DNA of 39,958 bases, taken from the NCBI GenBank assembly GCA_947461175.1, contig CANHIY010000012.1:1-39958 (forward strand), in the 5' to 3' direction. Made by a program: the position numbers and the translations under genes. The notes beneath the pieces were generated by a model, which had not been told where the DNA came from, ran no database searches, and was given only the letters and a program-made list of their open reading frames with translations. This DNA comes from Bacteriovoracaceae bacterium. Lineage in GTDB: Bacteria > Bdellovibrionota > Bacteriovoracia > Bacteriovoracales > Bacteriovoracaceae. Position 1 is the stretch's first letter, and each line of letters opens with the position of its first letter. Shown here piece after piece: positions 24,618-33,731 of the stretch.

Positions 24618-27257
24618 ATGAAAAAGCACAATATCGATTCCATCGAAATTCGTGGTGCAAGGGTTCATAACCTAAAAAATGTCGATCTCAACATACCACT
24701 TAATAAGCTAGTTTGTTTTGCAGGCCCCTCTGGCTCAGGTAAAACTTCTCTGGCCTTTCATACTCTCTTAACTGAGTCTAAGAGAAGATTTGTTAATTCA
24801 TTTCCTAACTCAATGAAGTTTTTTACGGACCGACCAGCGGCAGTAGATGTGGATCTGATCTTTCCAGTTTTGCCAGTTTTTGGGCTCCCGCAGATTAATC
24901 CAGTGATGGGGTCACGAACTGTGGTGAGTGATGTGATGAGGCTCACAGATAGTTTGCAGAATTTCTATTTTTCATTTTCAAAAGAACTTTGCCCAAAGCA
25001 TGAAACAGAGCTTGAAGTGAAATCAGTTGTAAATCAACTTCGGTCTCAAGCACCTAAAAATCCTGAGGGAATATTTTATATTTTGGTTGGGCCAGGTGAG
25101 TTTCAAAGAATAAATGGTCTTGATTTCTTACCAACTCGGTCTTTCTCTCAAAAACGAAAAACGGTGGAGTTATTTAACGAAGAAGACGAGCTGTGGGAGC
25201 TTATAAGGTTCAAATGGGAAAACATAGAAAATCTGGAAAAGCGATTTAAGGAGTTAAAGTTAGAACAGTTTAAAATGGAATTTTACCTTTGGGGAGGAGG
25301 ATTAAAAAAACCTCAGCTTCTCAATTTCCATTTTGAGAAAGTATGCCCTCATTGTGAATTTGAATCTATCCCTGCTGTTACAGTGAGTGCGTTTTCACCC
25401 TACAGTGCTTTAGGAGCATGTCAAAACTGCAAGGGCTATGGTGCGAATTTAACCTACGATGATAAAAAAATTACCCTTTCTGACCTTTCAATTAATGAGG
25501 GAGGGTTAAAGCTTCTAACCTATGCTCCTTTTGAGTATTTTTATCTTGAATTCATTAAGATTTTAAAGAAAAGAAAAATTCCTTTGGATATTCCAATTAA
25601 AAAGCTTCCTAAAGAATTTTTTGAACTATTGGAAAATGGACAAGAAAATTATCCAGGTTATGGTGAATTAAAAAAATATCTAGACAGTAAAAAGTATAAA
25701 CCTTCAGTCCGAATTTACATACGAAATCTTCAAAAAGAAGAGTCTTGTATGGTATGCCACTCATCAAGAATTAATCACAAAGTTCACCATTATAAGATAA
25801 AAATAAAAGAACAGTACTTTGGTATTGCTGATTTAATGGGAAAAACGGTGGATGAGCTCTATGAATTATTTTCTTTAATTCCTACCGATTCTTCTGCTCA
25901 CAAAAAAAAGTTGAGTTTAGATATTCTTGAAAAACTTAAAACAGCTAAGGAGATGGGGCTTAATCACCTGAGTCTTCTAAGAAAGGCGAAAACACTTTCT
26001 GCAGGCGAGTACCAAAGACTACTTCTGATTAAATATCTCTCATTCAAGGGGACAGATAGTTTATTTGTTTTGGATGAACCAAGTTTGGGGCTTGCAGATA
26101 AGGAGATGTCTAAGTTGCTTGAAGGTCTCCGAGCTATTATAGCTCAGGGTAATACTGTCGTTCTGATTGATCACTCAGAACAAGTACAAAAAGCCTCAGA
26201 CCATCTTATTGTTATGGGTCCAGGCTCTGGTAAACAAGGGGGAGAGATTGTTTTTCAGGGTTCACCTGGAAATTTCTTTTCAGTAAAAGAAAAGATTCAA
26301 TGGAAAAAAAATAAAACTTCTAACCGGTACCCAGAGTTTATTGAGGTTTCGAGTCCTGAAATTTATAAAAAAAAGTACTCTGATTTTAAAATTCCTGTAA
26401 ACGAATTTACCTGGGTAACCGGGCCATCAGGAACTGGTAAAACATCCCTCATTGTTAAAATTATGGCGAACATGCTTCATCACAAATTAACTGGAGAATG
26501 GTTAGAAGAAGAGAGCTTTAAAGTAGGATCATTAAAGTCTCCTTTAAAATTTGAAGATGTCTTAGTGATCTCTTCCGATTTAAATAGATTCACTTCTCGA
26601 TCAACAGTCGGGACGGTGACTGAGCTTGCCTCTGTGATTAGAAAGCATTTTTTAAAACTTCCTGTTTCTAAAAGTATGAAACTTAAAGAAGGCCATCTTT
26701 CATCTAATTCAGAGCTTGGAATGTGTCCTAAGTGCGAAGGCAGAGGCTCCATAGTGATCGAGATGCAGTACCTTGAGGATATCATCCTCGAGTGTGAGGA
26801 CTGTAAAGGTCTTAAAATAAAACCACTCTATGCCAATATCTCTGATGGCAAAATGACAGTTGCCCAGGCTTATAATTTACCCTTGAATCAGGTACTCGAG
26901 AGGATTGAATTGACTCCAAAATTTCGTAGAGTTTGGGATTATCTTAAAATTCTCAATTTGGATTACTTGTCTTTGGATAGGGCCTTGAACTCTCTATCTG
27001 GCGGAGAGAGACAGCGTATTTTTCTTCTCTCAAAACTTCTAAAAAATATCCAAAATTCTCTCCTTATTTTTGAAAATATTTCTTTTGGTCTATCAGAGAG
27101 GGAGCTTAAACTCTTGGGAGACTTTCTTTTGGATTTAATTCAGTTAAAAAATACGGTAGTTGTGGTGGATGCCTCAATTAATTTTAAATACTTAGCTAGT
27201 TGGCGCCTCGAATTTACAACTGAAAAGATTTACCTCTCCCCTATTTCAAAGGTCTGA
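24618..27257 (+). CDS. UvrA-like double ABC ATPase with a degenerate second site
   Basis: An 879-residue relative of UvrA, slightly shorter than true UvrA (about 940). First half: Walker A GPSGSGKTS at 36-44, zinc-finger CxxC pairs at 243 and 268, signature LSAGEYQR at 460-467, Walker B LFVLDEP at 482-488, and H-loop His519. Second half: Walker A GPSGTGKTS at 602-610, CxxC pairs at 703 and 726, and signature LSGGERQR at 793-800. The second Walker B reads LLIFENIS (815-822) with Asn where the catalytic Glu should be, and the H-loop position reads DAS (851-853) without His. It is thus not the housekeeping UvrA but a paralogue, perhaps for DNA-damage sensing or resistance; its role is unknown. 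No ribosome-binding site is visible before the ATG. Confidence 0.85.
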   Translation: MKKHNIDSIEIRGARVHNLKNVDLNIPLNKLVCFAGPSGSGKTSLAFHTLLTESKRRFVNSFPNSMKFFTDRPAAVDVDLIFPVLPVFGLPQINPVMGSRTVVSDVMRLTDSLQNFYFSFSKELCPKHETELEVKSVVNQLRSQAPKNPEGIFYILVGPGEFQRINGLDFLPTRSFSQKRKTVELFNEEDELWELIRFKWENIENLEKRFKELKLEQFKMEFYLWGGGLKKPQLLNFHFEKVCPHCEFESIPAVTVSAFSPYSALGACQNCKGYGANLTYDDKKITLSDLSINEGGLKLLTYAPFEYFYLEFIKILKKRKIPLDIPIKKLPKEFFELLENGQENYPGYGELKKYLDSKKYKPSVRIYIRNLQKEESCMVCHSSRINHKVHHYKIKIKEQYFGIADLMGKTVDELYELFSLIPTDSSAHKKKLSLDILEKLKTAKEMGLNHLSLLRKAKTLSAGEYQRLLLIKYLSFKGTDSLFVLDEPSLGLADKEMSKLLEGLRAIIAQGNTVVLIDHSEQVQKASDHLIVMGPGSGKQGGEIVFQGSPGNFFSVKEKIQWKKNKTSNRYPEFIEVSSPEIYKKKYSDFKIPVNEFTWVTGPSGTGKTSLIVKIMANMLHHKLTGEWLEEESFKVGSLKSPLKFEDVLVISSDLNRFTSRSTVGTVTELASVIRKHFLKLPVSKSMKLKEGHLSSNSELGMCPKCEGRGSIVIEMQYLEDIILECEDCKGLKIKPLYANISDGKMTVAQAYNLPLNQVLERIELTPKFRRVWDYLKILNLDYLSLDRALNSLSGGERQRIFLLSKLLKNIQNSLLIFENISFGLSERELKLLGDFLLDLIQLKNTVVVVDASINFKYLASWRLEFTTEKIYLSPISKV

Positions 27258-27268
27258 TCGTTTAAATC

Positions 27269-27296
27269 CTGACATTTTAAGATTGCAGCATATTAT
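27269..27296 (+). promoter_or_regulatory. Promoter before the exported protein at 27355
   Basis: CTGACA (27269-27274) and TATTAT (27291-27296) match the consensus at five of six positions each, with 16 bases between them. Confidence 0.5.
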
Positions 27297-27354
27297 TCAA
27301 GTTTTCGAACAAGATCTCCGACAAGAACAGTAGTCTTTATCAGGGGAGACCTTA

Positions 27355-28122
27355 GTGTCGGTTCATATCTTGAAAACGTACTTTACGTTTTTTTATCTTT
27401 TGGCATCCATGGGGATTTTTGCTGAAGTGAATGGACCGATACCATTTGATCAACAAATTAAAGAAGCTGATGGGATCATTGTAGGTCACTACTTAAGAAG
27501 CAAACCCATCCAGATGGAGAATGGTTCAATCGCCACCCAGATGATTTTTAAAATGAATCTTGAATATGGTGTCCAGTCTGAATTTTTTGGTATGGAAGAA
27601 GTTATTGTGCATTTTCCCGGTGGGACTATTAATGGAAAAATTTTTAAAGTTGAGGCAACTCCAGATTTTGTTTCAGGTGAAAATGTTGTTCTCTTGATAA
27701 AAAATAGCTATGACAGGTTTTGGGCCTTAAATAATGGACTTGGGGCATTTAAACTTGTGAATTATGGAAAAAATAAGGTGCTCATAAATTCCATCTATCC
27801 TGACAATGCTGAGTTTGGTCAAGTGAAACTTGACGATTTTGAAAAATCAGTCAGAGAAATAAAAGGCACTGGACTTAAAATGGTCTATTCCTTAGAGCAA
27901 TTGGAAGAAGAGTCTTTGAAAAAAAGAGACCGTATGCCGGCCTCCGGCACGTCCGTAGAACCTCTTTTGATAGCTTCAAGTCAAAAAGTTGAAGAAGAAA
28001 AAATCATGACTGCAGGAATCAGTACCATGTGGCTTCTTATGACTTTGGCGTTCATGGGAGGGCTATTTAGATTTTTTAAAAAGAAGCAGGGAAATCCAAC
28101 TGGTTTTGTCAGAAAGATCTAA
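27355..28122 (+). CDS. Exported beta-domain protein with C-terminal membrane anchor
   Basis: A 255-residue protein of unknown function starting with GTG behind AGGGGAG. It has a signal sequence (about 6-23, cleaved near FAE), a beta-rich domain (about 30-165), then a charged linker, one C-terminal hydrophobic stretch (about 223-238, MWLLMTLAFMGGLF) and a basic tail. The central domain follows the pattern ADGIIVG..., FPGGTINGKIFKV..., F..GE.VVLLI, which I associate with a family of secreted domains often found with C-terminal sorting or anchor segments. That link is from memory of the pattern and not from a search. The tail resembles a sorting-type anchor, but no LPXTG or PEP-type motif is seen. 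It stands alone between two promoters. Confidence 0.75.
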   Translation: MSVHILKTYFTFFYLLASMGIFAEVNGPIPFDQQIKEADGIIVGHYLRSKPIQMENGSIATQMIFKMNLEYGVQSEFFGMEEVIVHFPGGTINGKIFKVEATPDFVSGENVVLLIKNSYDRFWALNNGLGAFKLVNYGKNKVLINSIYPDNAEFGQVKLDDFEKSVREIKGTGLKMVYSLEQLEEESLKKRDRMPASGTSVEPLLIASSQKVEEEKIMTAGISTMWLLMTLAFMGGLFRFFKKKQGNPTGFVRKI

Positions 28123-28250
28123 ATATTCCGAACCTTCATTTGATGCATATTCAACTGTGCTCACAATCTTACAATAAAGCCTAAAATAAAGGAAACTGGG
28201 TAGTCACAAATTAAGACAAATTTAGAACGCTCTAGGCTGATAAGAATTTT

Positions 28251-28279
28251 TTGTATTAACCTCTCCTTTTTATTAAGAT
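28251..28279 (+). promoter_or_regulatory. Candidate promoter of the AMIN-lon unit
   Basis: TTGTAT (28251-28256) and TAAGAT (28274-28279) are 17 bases apart, in the 204-base gap before the AMIN gene. I see no other structure in this gap and no CIRCE-like heat-shock operator. Confidence 0.4.
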
Positions 28280-28326
28280 AAAGAAACGATATTGTTTATG
28301 GGTTTATTCCATAAGGGAGTTCTTGA

Positions 28327-28794
28327 ATGAAGCTAAGTTTATTAATTCTTTGTCTATTCACGGTAATCTCTGCTTTTGCCCAGAATTTGATGGAAGAAAG
28401 AATCTGGAGAGTTTCTCCCAGGAAAAAATCTATTTTCCTTGATTCTGGAGTCTTTCATAAGAACTCGGATGTAAAGAGTTCTAATATTGTTGGACTTAGA
28501 AATTCTGCTGTCAGCGGAAGGGGTTATGAGCGTATTGTTGTTGATTTTAATACTCCCGCTATTCCTAAACTTTATGGACATATAACTACAAATAAAAAAC
28601 TTTCTATTGATTTTTTTGATACTGCGGTTGTGGCCGCCCAACCACAATTGAAAGATTCAAAATTTATTAAATCAGTGGATTTTATAAACGTTGATACTAA
28701 AACAATTACCATGGAAATGACTCTGAAAGGTAAAACCAGTTTTGACATATTTTATCTGGAAAATCCTGGCCGCCTTGTCATTGACGTCCGCTAA
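28327..28794 (+). CDS. Free-standing AMIN-domain periplasmic protein
   Basis: A 155-residue protein with a clear signal peptide (1-18, ...ISAFA|QN) and, from about residue 60 to the end, the AMIN-domain pattern YERIVVDFN...PKLYGHI...KKLSIDFF...TITMEMTLKGKTSFDIFYLENPGRLVIDV. AMIN domains bind peptidoglycan and are usually the N-terminal part of amidases (AmiC) or of secretins such as the PilQ at 9404. Here the domain stands alone with nothing attached, so it could serve as a localised adaptor. A GGAG ribosome-binding site precedes the ATG. It lies 18 bases before lon and is probably cotranscribed with it. Confidence 0.8.
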   Translation: MKLSLLILCLFTVISAFAQNLMEERIWRVSPRKKSIFLDSGVFHKNSDVKSSNIVGLRNSAVSGRGYERIVVDFNTPAIPKLYGHITTNKKLSIDFFDTAVVAAQPQLKDSKFIKSVDFINVDTKTITMEMTLKGKTSFDIFYLENPGRLVIDVR

Positions 28795-28812
28795 TTAAAT
28801 AAGGAAATAAAA

Positions 28813-31386
28813 ATGGCTCCCAAAGATAAAAATGCTAAGGCCAATGCCGAATCTAGTGTTGTAGGTGAAACCCCCTCAGAGGTCGTGATTATTCCTATTG
28901 TGAACAGTCCGATTTTTCCGGGAATGATTGCTCCCATTATTTTGTCAGAGGATAAATATACTCCAGAGCTAGATGGCTATCTTACGAAAAATAATTATGT
29001 GGCCTTAAATCTGGTTAAGTTTAAAGATTCAAATGAGACCGATAATGTGCCCCAGGAGATGGATGAAGAGGACATAGAATTTGAAACAGAAGAGATATCT
29101 ACCAATTCCTCGTTTTCAAATGACCTCATTCCAAAAGGAATCTCGCCTAAAGACATCTACAAGGTAGGAGTTCTGTGTAAGGTTATTAAGAAACTCAAAT
29201 TACCAGATGGTTCTGTTAATCTTTTGGTCCATGGGATGAAAAGGTACCGCGCCGTTGAGTACGTGAGTGATTCACCTCTTTTAATCGCTAAAACAGAAGT
29301 TTTTAATGATATCCATGAACCTGATGAAGAACTAGATGCCTATACACGTTCAGTGATCAATCAGGTAAAAAAACTTTCCGAAATAAATCCCTACTTTAAT
29401 GAAGAGATGAAGCTTGCCATGCTGAACTCCCCTTCCCCGGGATCTTTAGCGGATCTGGTTGCTTTTGCACTTTCACTGGATGTACCGGAAGCTCAGGATT
29501 TTCTTGAAACTCTTATTGTAAAGAAGCGCTTTGCAAAACTTTTAGTTTACCTAAAGCGAGAAAAGGATGTTGCAGATATTCAGAAAAAAATAACTGATGA
29601 GGTTAATGATAAAGTTAATAAGTACCAGCGGGAATATTTTTTACGAGAACAGCTCAAGGTTATTCGAAATGAACTGGGTTTGGATGAGGATGACAAGGCA
29701 AAAGATATAAAGAAAATTAGAGAATTACTTGATGAGGGAGCCTTGCCTGAAGAGGCAAAAAAAGCTGCTTTTGAGGAACTAGAAAGACTTGAGTCTATTC
29801 CTGATTCTTCTCCTGAATATAATGTCACAAGAACGTATCTTAATTGGATGGTTCAACTTCCTTGGAGCAAGGCAAGCGATGACAAGGTAGATATTGAGGC
29901 TTCAAAAAAAATACTAGAAAAAGATCATTATGGTTTAGAGAAACCTAAAGAAAGGATTTTGGAATTTCTCGCCGTCAGGAAATTAAAGCCAGAGTATGAT
30001 GGAACGATTCTGTGTCTTGCGGGTCCTCCCGGTGTAGGTAAAACATCACTTGGACATTCGATTGCGAAGGCATTAGGACGAAAATTCTATCGTTTCTCTT
30101 TGGGTGGCATGAAAGATGAGGCAGAGATTAAAGGGCACCGTCGTACTTATGTAGGAGCCATGCCAGGTAAAATTATCCAAGCTCTAAAGCGAGTTGAAGT
30201 TAATAATCCTGTCATCATGCTGGATGAAATTGATAAAATTGGAAAATCTTATCAAGGGGATCCCGCTTCAGCTTTACTGGAAGTCCTTGACCCTGAACAG
30301 AATAAGACTTTTATTGATAACTACCTGGATGTTCCTTTTGATCTTTCAAAAGTCTTATTCATCGCCACCGCTAACTATGTGGGCGAAATTCCAGAGGCCT
30401 TACTTGACCGAATGGAACTCATCGAGCTTTCAGGCTATACAATCGAGGAAAAACTCTCAATAGCTTCCAAGTGGGTGATCCCAAAACAGCTTAAAAAACA
30501 CGGCTTGACCTCGAAGGAGTTCATGCTCGGTGTACCTGTTCTTAAGGCCCTTGTTTCTGATTATGCCAGAGAGCCTGGGGTTCGGGTTATGGAGCAGATG
30601 ATTGCAAAACTTTGTCGTCGTGCCGCTCTAGAAAAAGTTTCTAATAAAAAGTTTAAGAAGTTTTCCCCTTCAGTGACCGATTTGGAAAAAAGTCTTGGTA
30701 GCAAGAGGTTTGAAACTGACAAGGCCCAAAGGCCACTACAGCCTGGTATTGTGACAGGTCTTGCCTGGACTGCCTTTGGAGGGGATATTTTATTTGTGGA
30801 GTCCATTCCTCTCAAAGGGAAAGGTTTCAAGCTTACAGGACAACTAGGAGAGGTGATGGGAGAGTCTGCTAACCTCGCTTATAGTTACGTAAAACGCATT
30901 CTTCAGGGTCAGATTGAAGAGGAATTAAAAAAGACAAAGAAAGTTTCGAAAAAAATAGTTAAAAAACCTGTACTCCAGAATGTTCCACCTGTGACAAATG
31001 GTACGGCCCCAAATCCTGAGGAAGCTACAGACTTTTTGGCCACTCATGAAATCCACCTTCATTTACCGGCTGGCGCAACTCCTAAAGATGGTCCTTCCGC
31101 TGGTATAACCATGGCCCTTGCACTCTACAGTCTTGCTACCCATCAGATGGTGAGAGGTGATGTTGCCATGACTGGTGAGTTAAGTTTAACGGGAAAAGTG
31201 CTTCCAGTTGGAGGAATAAAGGAAAAGGTCCTTGCCGCCAAGAGAGCAGGAATAAAAGAAATTATTCTTCCATGGCAGAATGAGAAAGATTTAAAGGAAG
31301 TTCCAGAACGTCATCGTAAAGGTTTACGTTTTCACCCCGTGAAACACTTTGATGAAGTTCTTAAAATAGCTTTGAAAAATAAATAG
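28813..31386 (+). CDS. lon: ATP-dependent protease Lon
   Basis: An 857-residue cytoplasmic AAA+ protease. The N-terminal substrate-binding domain (about 22-240) is followed by a coiled coil, the AAA+ module with Walker A GPPGVGKT at 404-411 and Walker B VIMLDEID at 467-474, and the protease domain with the Ser762-Lys805 dyad (PKDGPSAG; spacing to Lys is 43, as in E. coli). Two inserts make it longer than E. coli Lon (784): an acidic stretch at about 72-100, and a Lys/Pro-rich stretch at about 697-743 between the AAA+ and protease domains. All catalytic residues are present. AAGGAA lies before the ATG. A shared terminator with rpoZ follows. Confidence 0.97.
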   Translation: MAPKDKNAKANAESSVVGETPSEVVIIPIVNSPIFPGMIAPIILSEDKYTPELDGYLTKNNYVALNLVKFKDSNETDNVPQEMDEEDIEFETEEISTNSSFSNDLIPKGISPKDIYKVGVLCKVIKKLKLPDGSVNLLVHGMKRYRAVEYVSDSPLLIAKTEVFNDIHEPDEELDAYTRSVINQVKKLSEINPYFNEEMKLAMLNSPSPGSLADLVAFALSLDVPEAQDFLETLIVKKRFAKLLVYLKREKDVADIQKKITDEVNDKVNKYQREYFLREQLKVIRNELGLDEDDKAKDIKKIRELLDEGALPEEAKKAAFEELERLESIPDSSPEYNVTRTYLNWMVQLPWSKASDDKVDIEASKKILEKDHYGLEKPKERILEFLAVRKLKPEYDGTILCLAGPPGVGKTSLGHSIAKALGRKFYRFSLGGMKDEAEIKGHRRTYVGAMPGKIIQALKRVEVNNPVIMLDEIDKIGKSYQGDPASALLEVLDPEQNKTFIDNYLDVPFDLSKVLFIATANYVGEIPEALLDRMELIELSGYTIEEKLSIASKWVIPKQLKKHGLTSKEFMLGVPVLKALVSDYAREPGVRVMEQMIAKLCRRAALEKVSNKKFKKFSPSVTDLEKSLGSKRFETDKAQRPLQPGIVTGLAWTAFGGDILFVESIPLKGKGFKLTGQLGEVMGESANLAYSYVKRILQGQIEEELKKTKKVSKKIVKKPVLQNVPPVTNGTAPNPEEATDFLATHEIHLHLPAGATPKDGPSAGITMALALYSLATHQMVRGDVAMTGELSLTGKVLPVGGIKEKVLAAKRAGIKEIILPWQNEKDLKEVPERHRKGLRFHPVKHFDEVLKIALKNK

Positions 31387-31402
31387 AAATAAAAGTCCAA
31401 TA

Positions 31403-31432
31403 AAAAAAGGCCACTGAAAAGTGGCCTTTTTT
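31403..31432 (+). terminator. Bidirectional terminator between lon and rpoZ
   Basis: A 12-bp stem AAAAAAGGCCAC / GTGGCCTTTTTT has a 6-base loop. The A-run on one side and the T-run on the other let it act in both directions for the convergent genes lon (stop 31386) and rpoZ (stop 31453). Confidence 0.93.
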
Positions 31433-31452
31433 ATTTAAAAAAAAGAATTCAA

Positions 31453-31665
31453 TTAAAATTCGTCGGAATCGTACTCAGATTTAACAGTGTGCTTAACCTT
31501 TCCAGCAGCAATTTCTCTGAGGGCCGTAACCACTTCTTTGTTTTTACTTTTCACCTGAGATTCATCACCCTCACGAAGCTGCTTCACACGCTTAGCTGTT
31601 AAGTGAACAAGCTCGTAACGGTTTTCAACATGCTCTAAACAATCTTCGACTGTGACTCTTGCCAT
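31453..31665 (-). CDS. rpoZ: RNA polymerase omega subunit
   Basis: A 70-residue protein with the omega pattern MARVTVEDCLEHVENRYELVHLTAKRVKQL and the helix NKEVVTALREIAAGKV. Omega binds the beta-prime C-terminus and assists polymerase assembly. In the usual setting rpoZ sits with gmk or spoT; here it lies alone, facing lon. AGAGG precedes the ATG, and a promoter with a perfect -35 box stands upstream. Confidence 0.96.
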   Translation of the reverse strand: MARVTVEDCLEHVENRYELVHLTAKRVKQLREGDESQVKSKNKEVVTALREIAAGKVKHTVKSEYDSDEF

Positions 31666-31694
31666 ACTTACCTCTTAAGTTTTTTGTAACTTAC

Positions 31695-31724
31695 ATTCTT
31701 ATGGCAGGTAAGTTCTGATGTCAA
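31695..31724 (-). promoter_or_regulatory. Promoter of rpoZ
   Basis: On the minus strand a perfect TTGACA (31719-31724) is followed after 18 bases by AAGAAT (31695-31700), or after 17 by TAAGAA. The start lies about 20 bases before the ribosome-binding site. Confidence 0.6.
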
Positions 31725-31818
31725 AGGGGATTTAATCTATTTGTCGCATATTGTCTTATAATTATTGCCTTTAATGCTCATGCTTTAGTTAACGCATATA
31801 GTTACGGACTAATGTTTC

Positions 31819-33636
31819 TTAAAGATACATTTCATCGATTTGATCTTTAAATTTTTCCAATATGAGCTTTCTCTTAATCTTTAATGAGGGGGTTAGAAAA
31901 TTTTCAGTAGTAAAATCTTCCGGAATGATAGTGAATTTTTTAATATTTTCAAAGGAAGAAAGAGTTGTGTTCACCTCATCTATTTCAGATTGAATAAGTT
32001 CTCTGACAAGGGGATGAGCGGCGAGGTCAATCAAGCTACAGTCACTTGAAAGATTAAGTTTATCAAGCTGAGTAAGGAATCTTTCCTTTTCGATACCTAC
32101 CAATGCCGTAAGGTAATGTCTCTGATCGCCTATAACAATGAATTGAGAGATATGAGGTTTAATCTTTGCGAGGTTTTCTATTTTTTGAGGCGCCACATTC
32201 TTACCACCGCTGGTGATGATGAGGTCTTTTTTTCGATCCGTAATTTTTAAATAACCCTCAGTGGTGAATTCTCCAATGTCTCCTGAATGAAACCACCCAT
32301 TTTGTATAGCCTCCTTAGTCGCTTCTGGATTTTTATAATATTCTTTCATCAGAGATTCAGTTTTAATCAGGATTTCATGATCAGTTCCGAATGAGAATTG
32401 TACATCTCCTAACGGTCTTCCTACGGTGCCTGGAACTTGTTTTGAGAGAGGATTTAGGGAACAGGGGGCAGCTGTTTCAGTGAGGCCATATCCTTCAAGA
32501 ATGGTAAGGTTAGCAAATCTAAGAAATTTAATAATCTCGGGTGAAAGTGGAGCGCCTCCAGAGACAAAATACCTTATTCTGCCACCAAACTTGTTATAAA
32601 TTTTTGAGAATACGAGTTTATATGAAAGTGCATATTGGGCCATTTCGAATGCAGTGGGAGAAAGGTCTTTATCAATTTTTTCAAAATATTTTTCAGCGGC
32701 GCTCACTGCCATTTTGAAGACTTGTTTCTCAAGGATTCCGTTTTCTTCTACTTGTTCTCTTACTTTTGCATAAAACTTTTCGAAAATTCTTGGTACTGCA
32801 ATCATCACAGTTGGTTTAACCAGGGCCATGTTATCCAGAAGTTTTTCCATAGACTCCGCATAAACTGATTCCCATCCAAAAACTAAGGGCAGAAGAGAGT
32901 CACAGCGACCGAGAACATGGGATAGAGGAAGAAAAGTTAAGGTGCGGTCATTGGTATTAAAAGCTCCCTTTATGCTTGTTTCAACATTCATCAACATTGA
33001 AGTCATTCCATGTTGAGTGATGATAGCTCCTTTTGGTTCACCCGTGGTTCCAGAAGTATAAATGATAGTGGCGGTTTCATCAGGAAGTTGATTTTGAAGA
33101 TGATTTTCCAAAAGATCCGGATGAGAACCGAGAGTTTCTTGACCGATCCTTAACAGATCTCTGTAAGAGTAATAGGGGTGAGAGTTACGAAATTTTTTTA
33201 GAGTTTCTTCAGATAAGTCATGGATGGAAATGATAATCTTGAGGTGGTTTAACTTACTAAGAATTGGTATCAATTTTTCCATTTGCTTATCATTTTCAAC
33301 AATCAAAACCTGGCTATCAGAATGTTGGAAGATGAATTCAACTTCATGGGCGAGATAACTGGGATAAATAGGAACAAGACAGGACCTGGATACTAGGGTC
33401 GCAAGATCAAAAAAGTTCCACTCCTTACATGTTTGAGAAATAATAGAAATTTTATCTCCAACATTCACACCAATTTTAAAATAGGCCGCGACGAGGACTT
33501 GAATCGTATTTTTATATTCACTGAAAGTAAGGCTTTTCACTTCGTTATTTTCTATATACCCGATCGCATTTTTATCAGGAGTTTTTTGAACCCTATGTTT
33601 AAAAAGTCTTCCTATTGTCCGAGGTCCCTGTAGCAT
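31819..33636 (-). CDS. Long-chain fatty-acid-CoA ligase (AMP-forming)
   Basis: A 605-residue adenylate-forming enzyme of the FadD15/FAA type, joining fatty acids to CoA through an acyl-AMP intermediate. Motifs seen: the P-loop YTSGTTGEPKG at about 193-203, LEGYGLTETAAP (around 380-391), the HSGDIGEF segment, and the hinge TDRKKDLIITSGGKNVAPQKIE near 463-484. The C-terminus has the PSLKIKRKLILEKF lysine region. No signal peptide; probably cytoplasmic or membrane-associated. AAGGAA lies eight bases before the ATG. In the same strand direction it is followed by rpoZ after 153 bases, but rpoZ has its own promoter. The exact chain-length preference cannot be read from sequence. Confidence 0.93.
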   Translation of the reverse strand: MLQGPRTIGRLFKHRVQKTPDKNAIGYIENNEVKSLTFSEYKNTIQVLVAAYFKIGVNVGDKISIISQTCKEWNFFDLATLVSRSCLVPIYPSYLAHEVEFIFQHSDSQVLIVENDKQMEKLIPILSKLNHLKIIISIHDLSEETLKKFRNSHPYYSYRDLLRIGQETLGSHPDLLENHLQNQLPDETATIIYTSGTTGEPKGAIITQHGMTSMLMNVETSIKGAFNTNDRTLTFLPLSHVLGRCDSLLPLVFGWESVYAESMEKLLDNMALVKPTVMIAVPRIFEKFYAKVREQVEENGILEKQVFKMAVSAAEKYFEKIDKDLSPTAFEMAQYALSYKLVFSKIYNKFGGRIRYFVSGGAPLSPEIIKFLRFANLTILEGYGLTETAAPCSLNPLSKQVPGTVGRPLGDVQFSFGTDHEILIKTESLMKEYYKNPEATKEAIQNGWFHSGDIGEFTTEGYLKITDRKKDLIITSGGKNVAPQKIENLAKIKPHISQFIVIGDQRHYLTALVGIEKERFLTQLDKLNLSSDCSLIDLAAHPLVRELIQSEIDEVNTTLSSFENIKKFTIIPEDFTTENFLTPSLKIKRKLILEKFKDQIDEMYL

Positions 33637-33731
33637 CAGACTATTCCTTTTGTGGCTCGCGTTAAGGTACGAGTAAAATCAAAAACTTCACTCATGCTTT
33701 TCATGGCCCGATGTTTGCTTCATCGGTGCGT

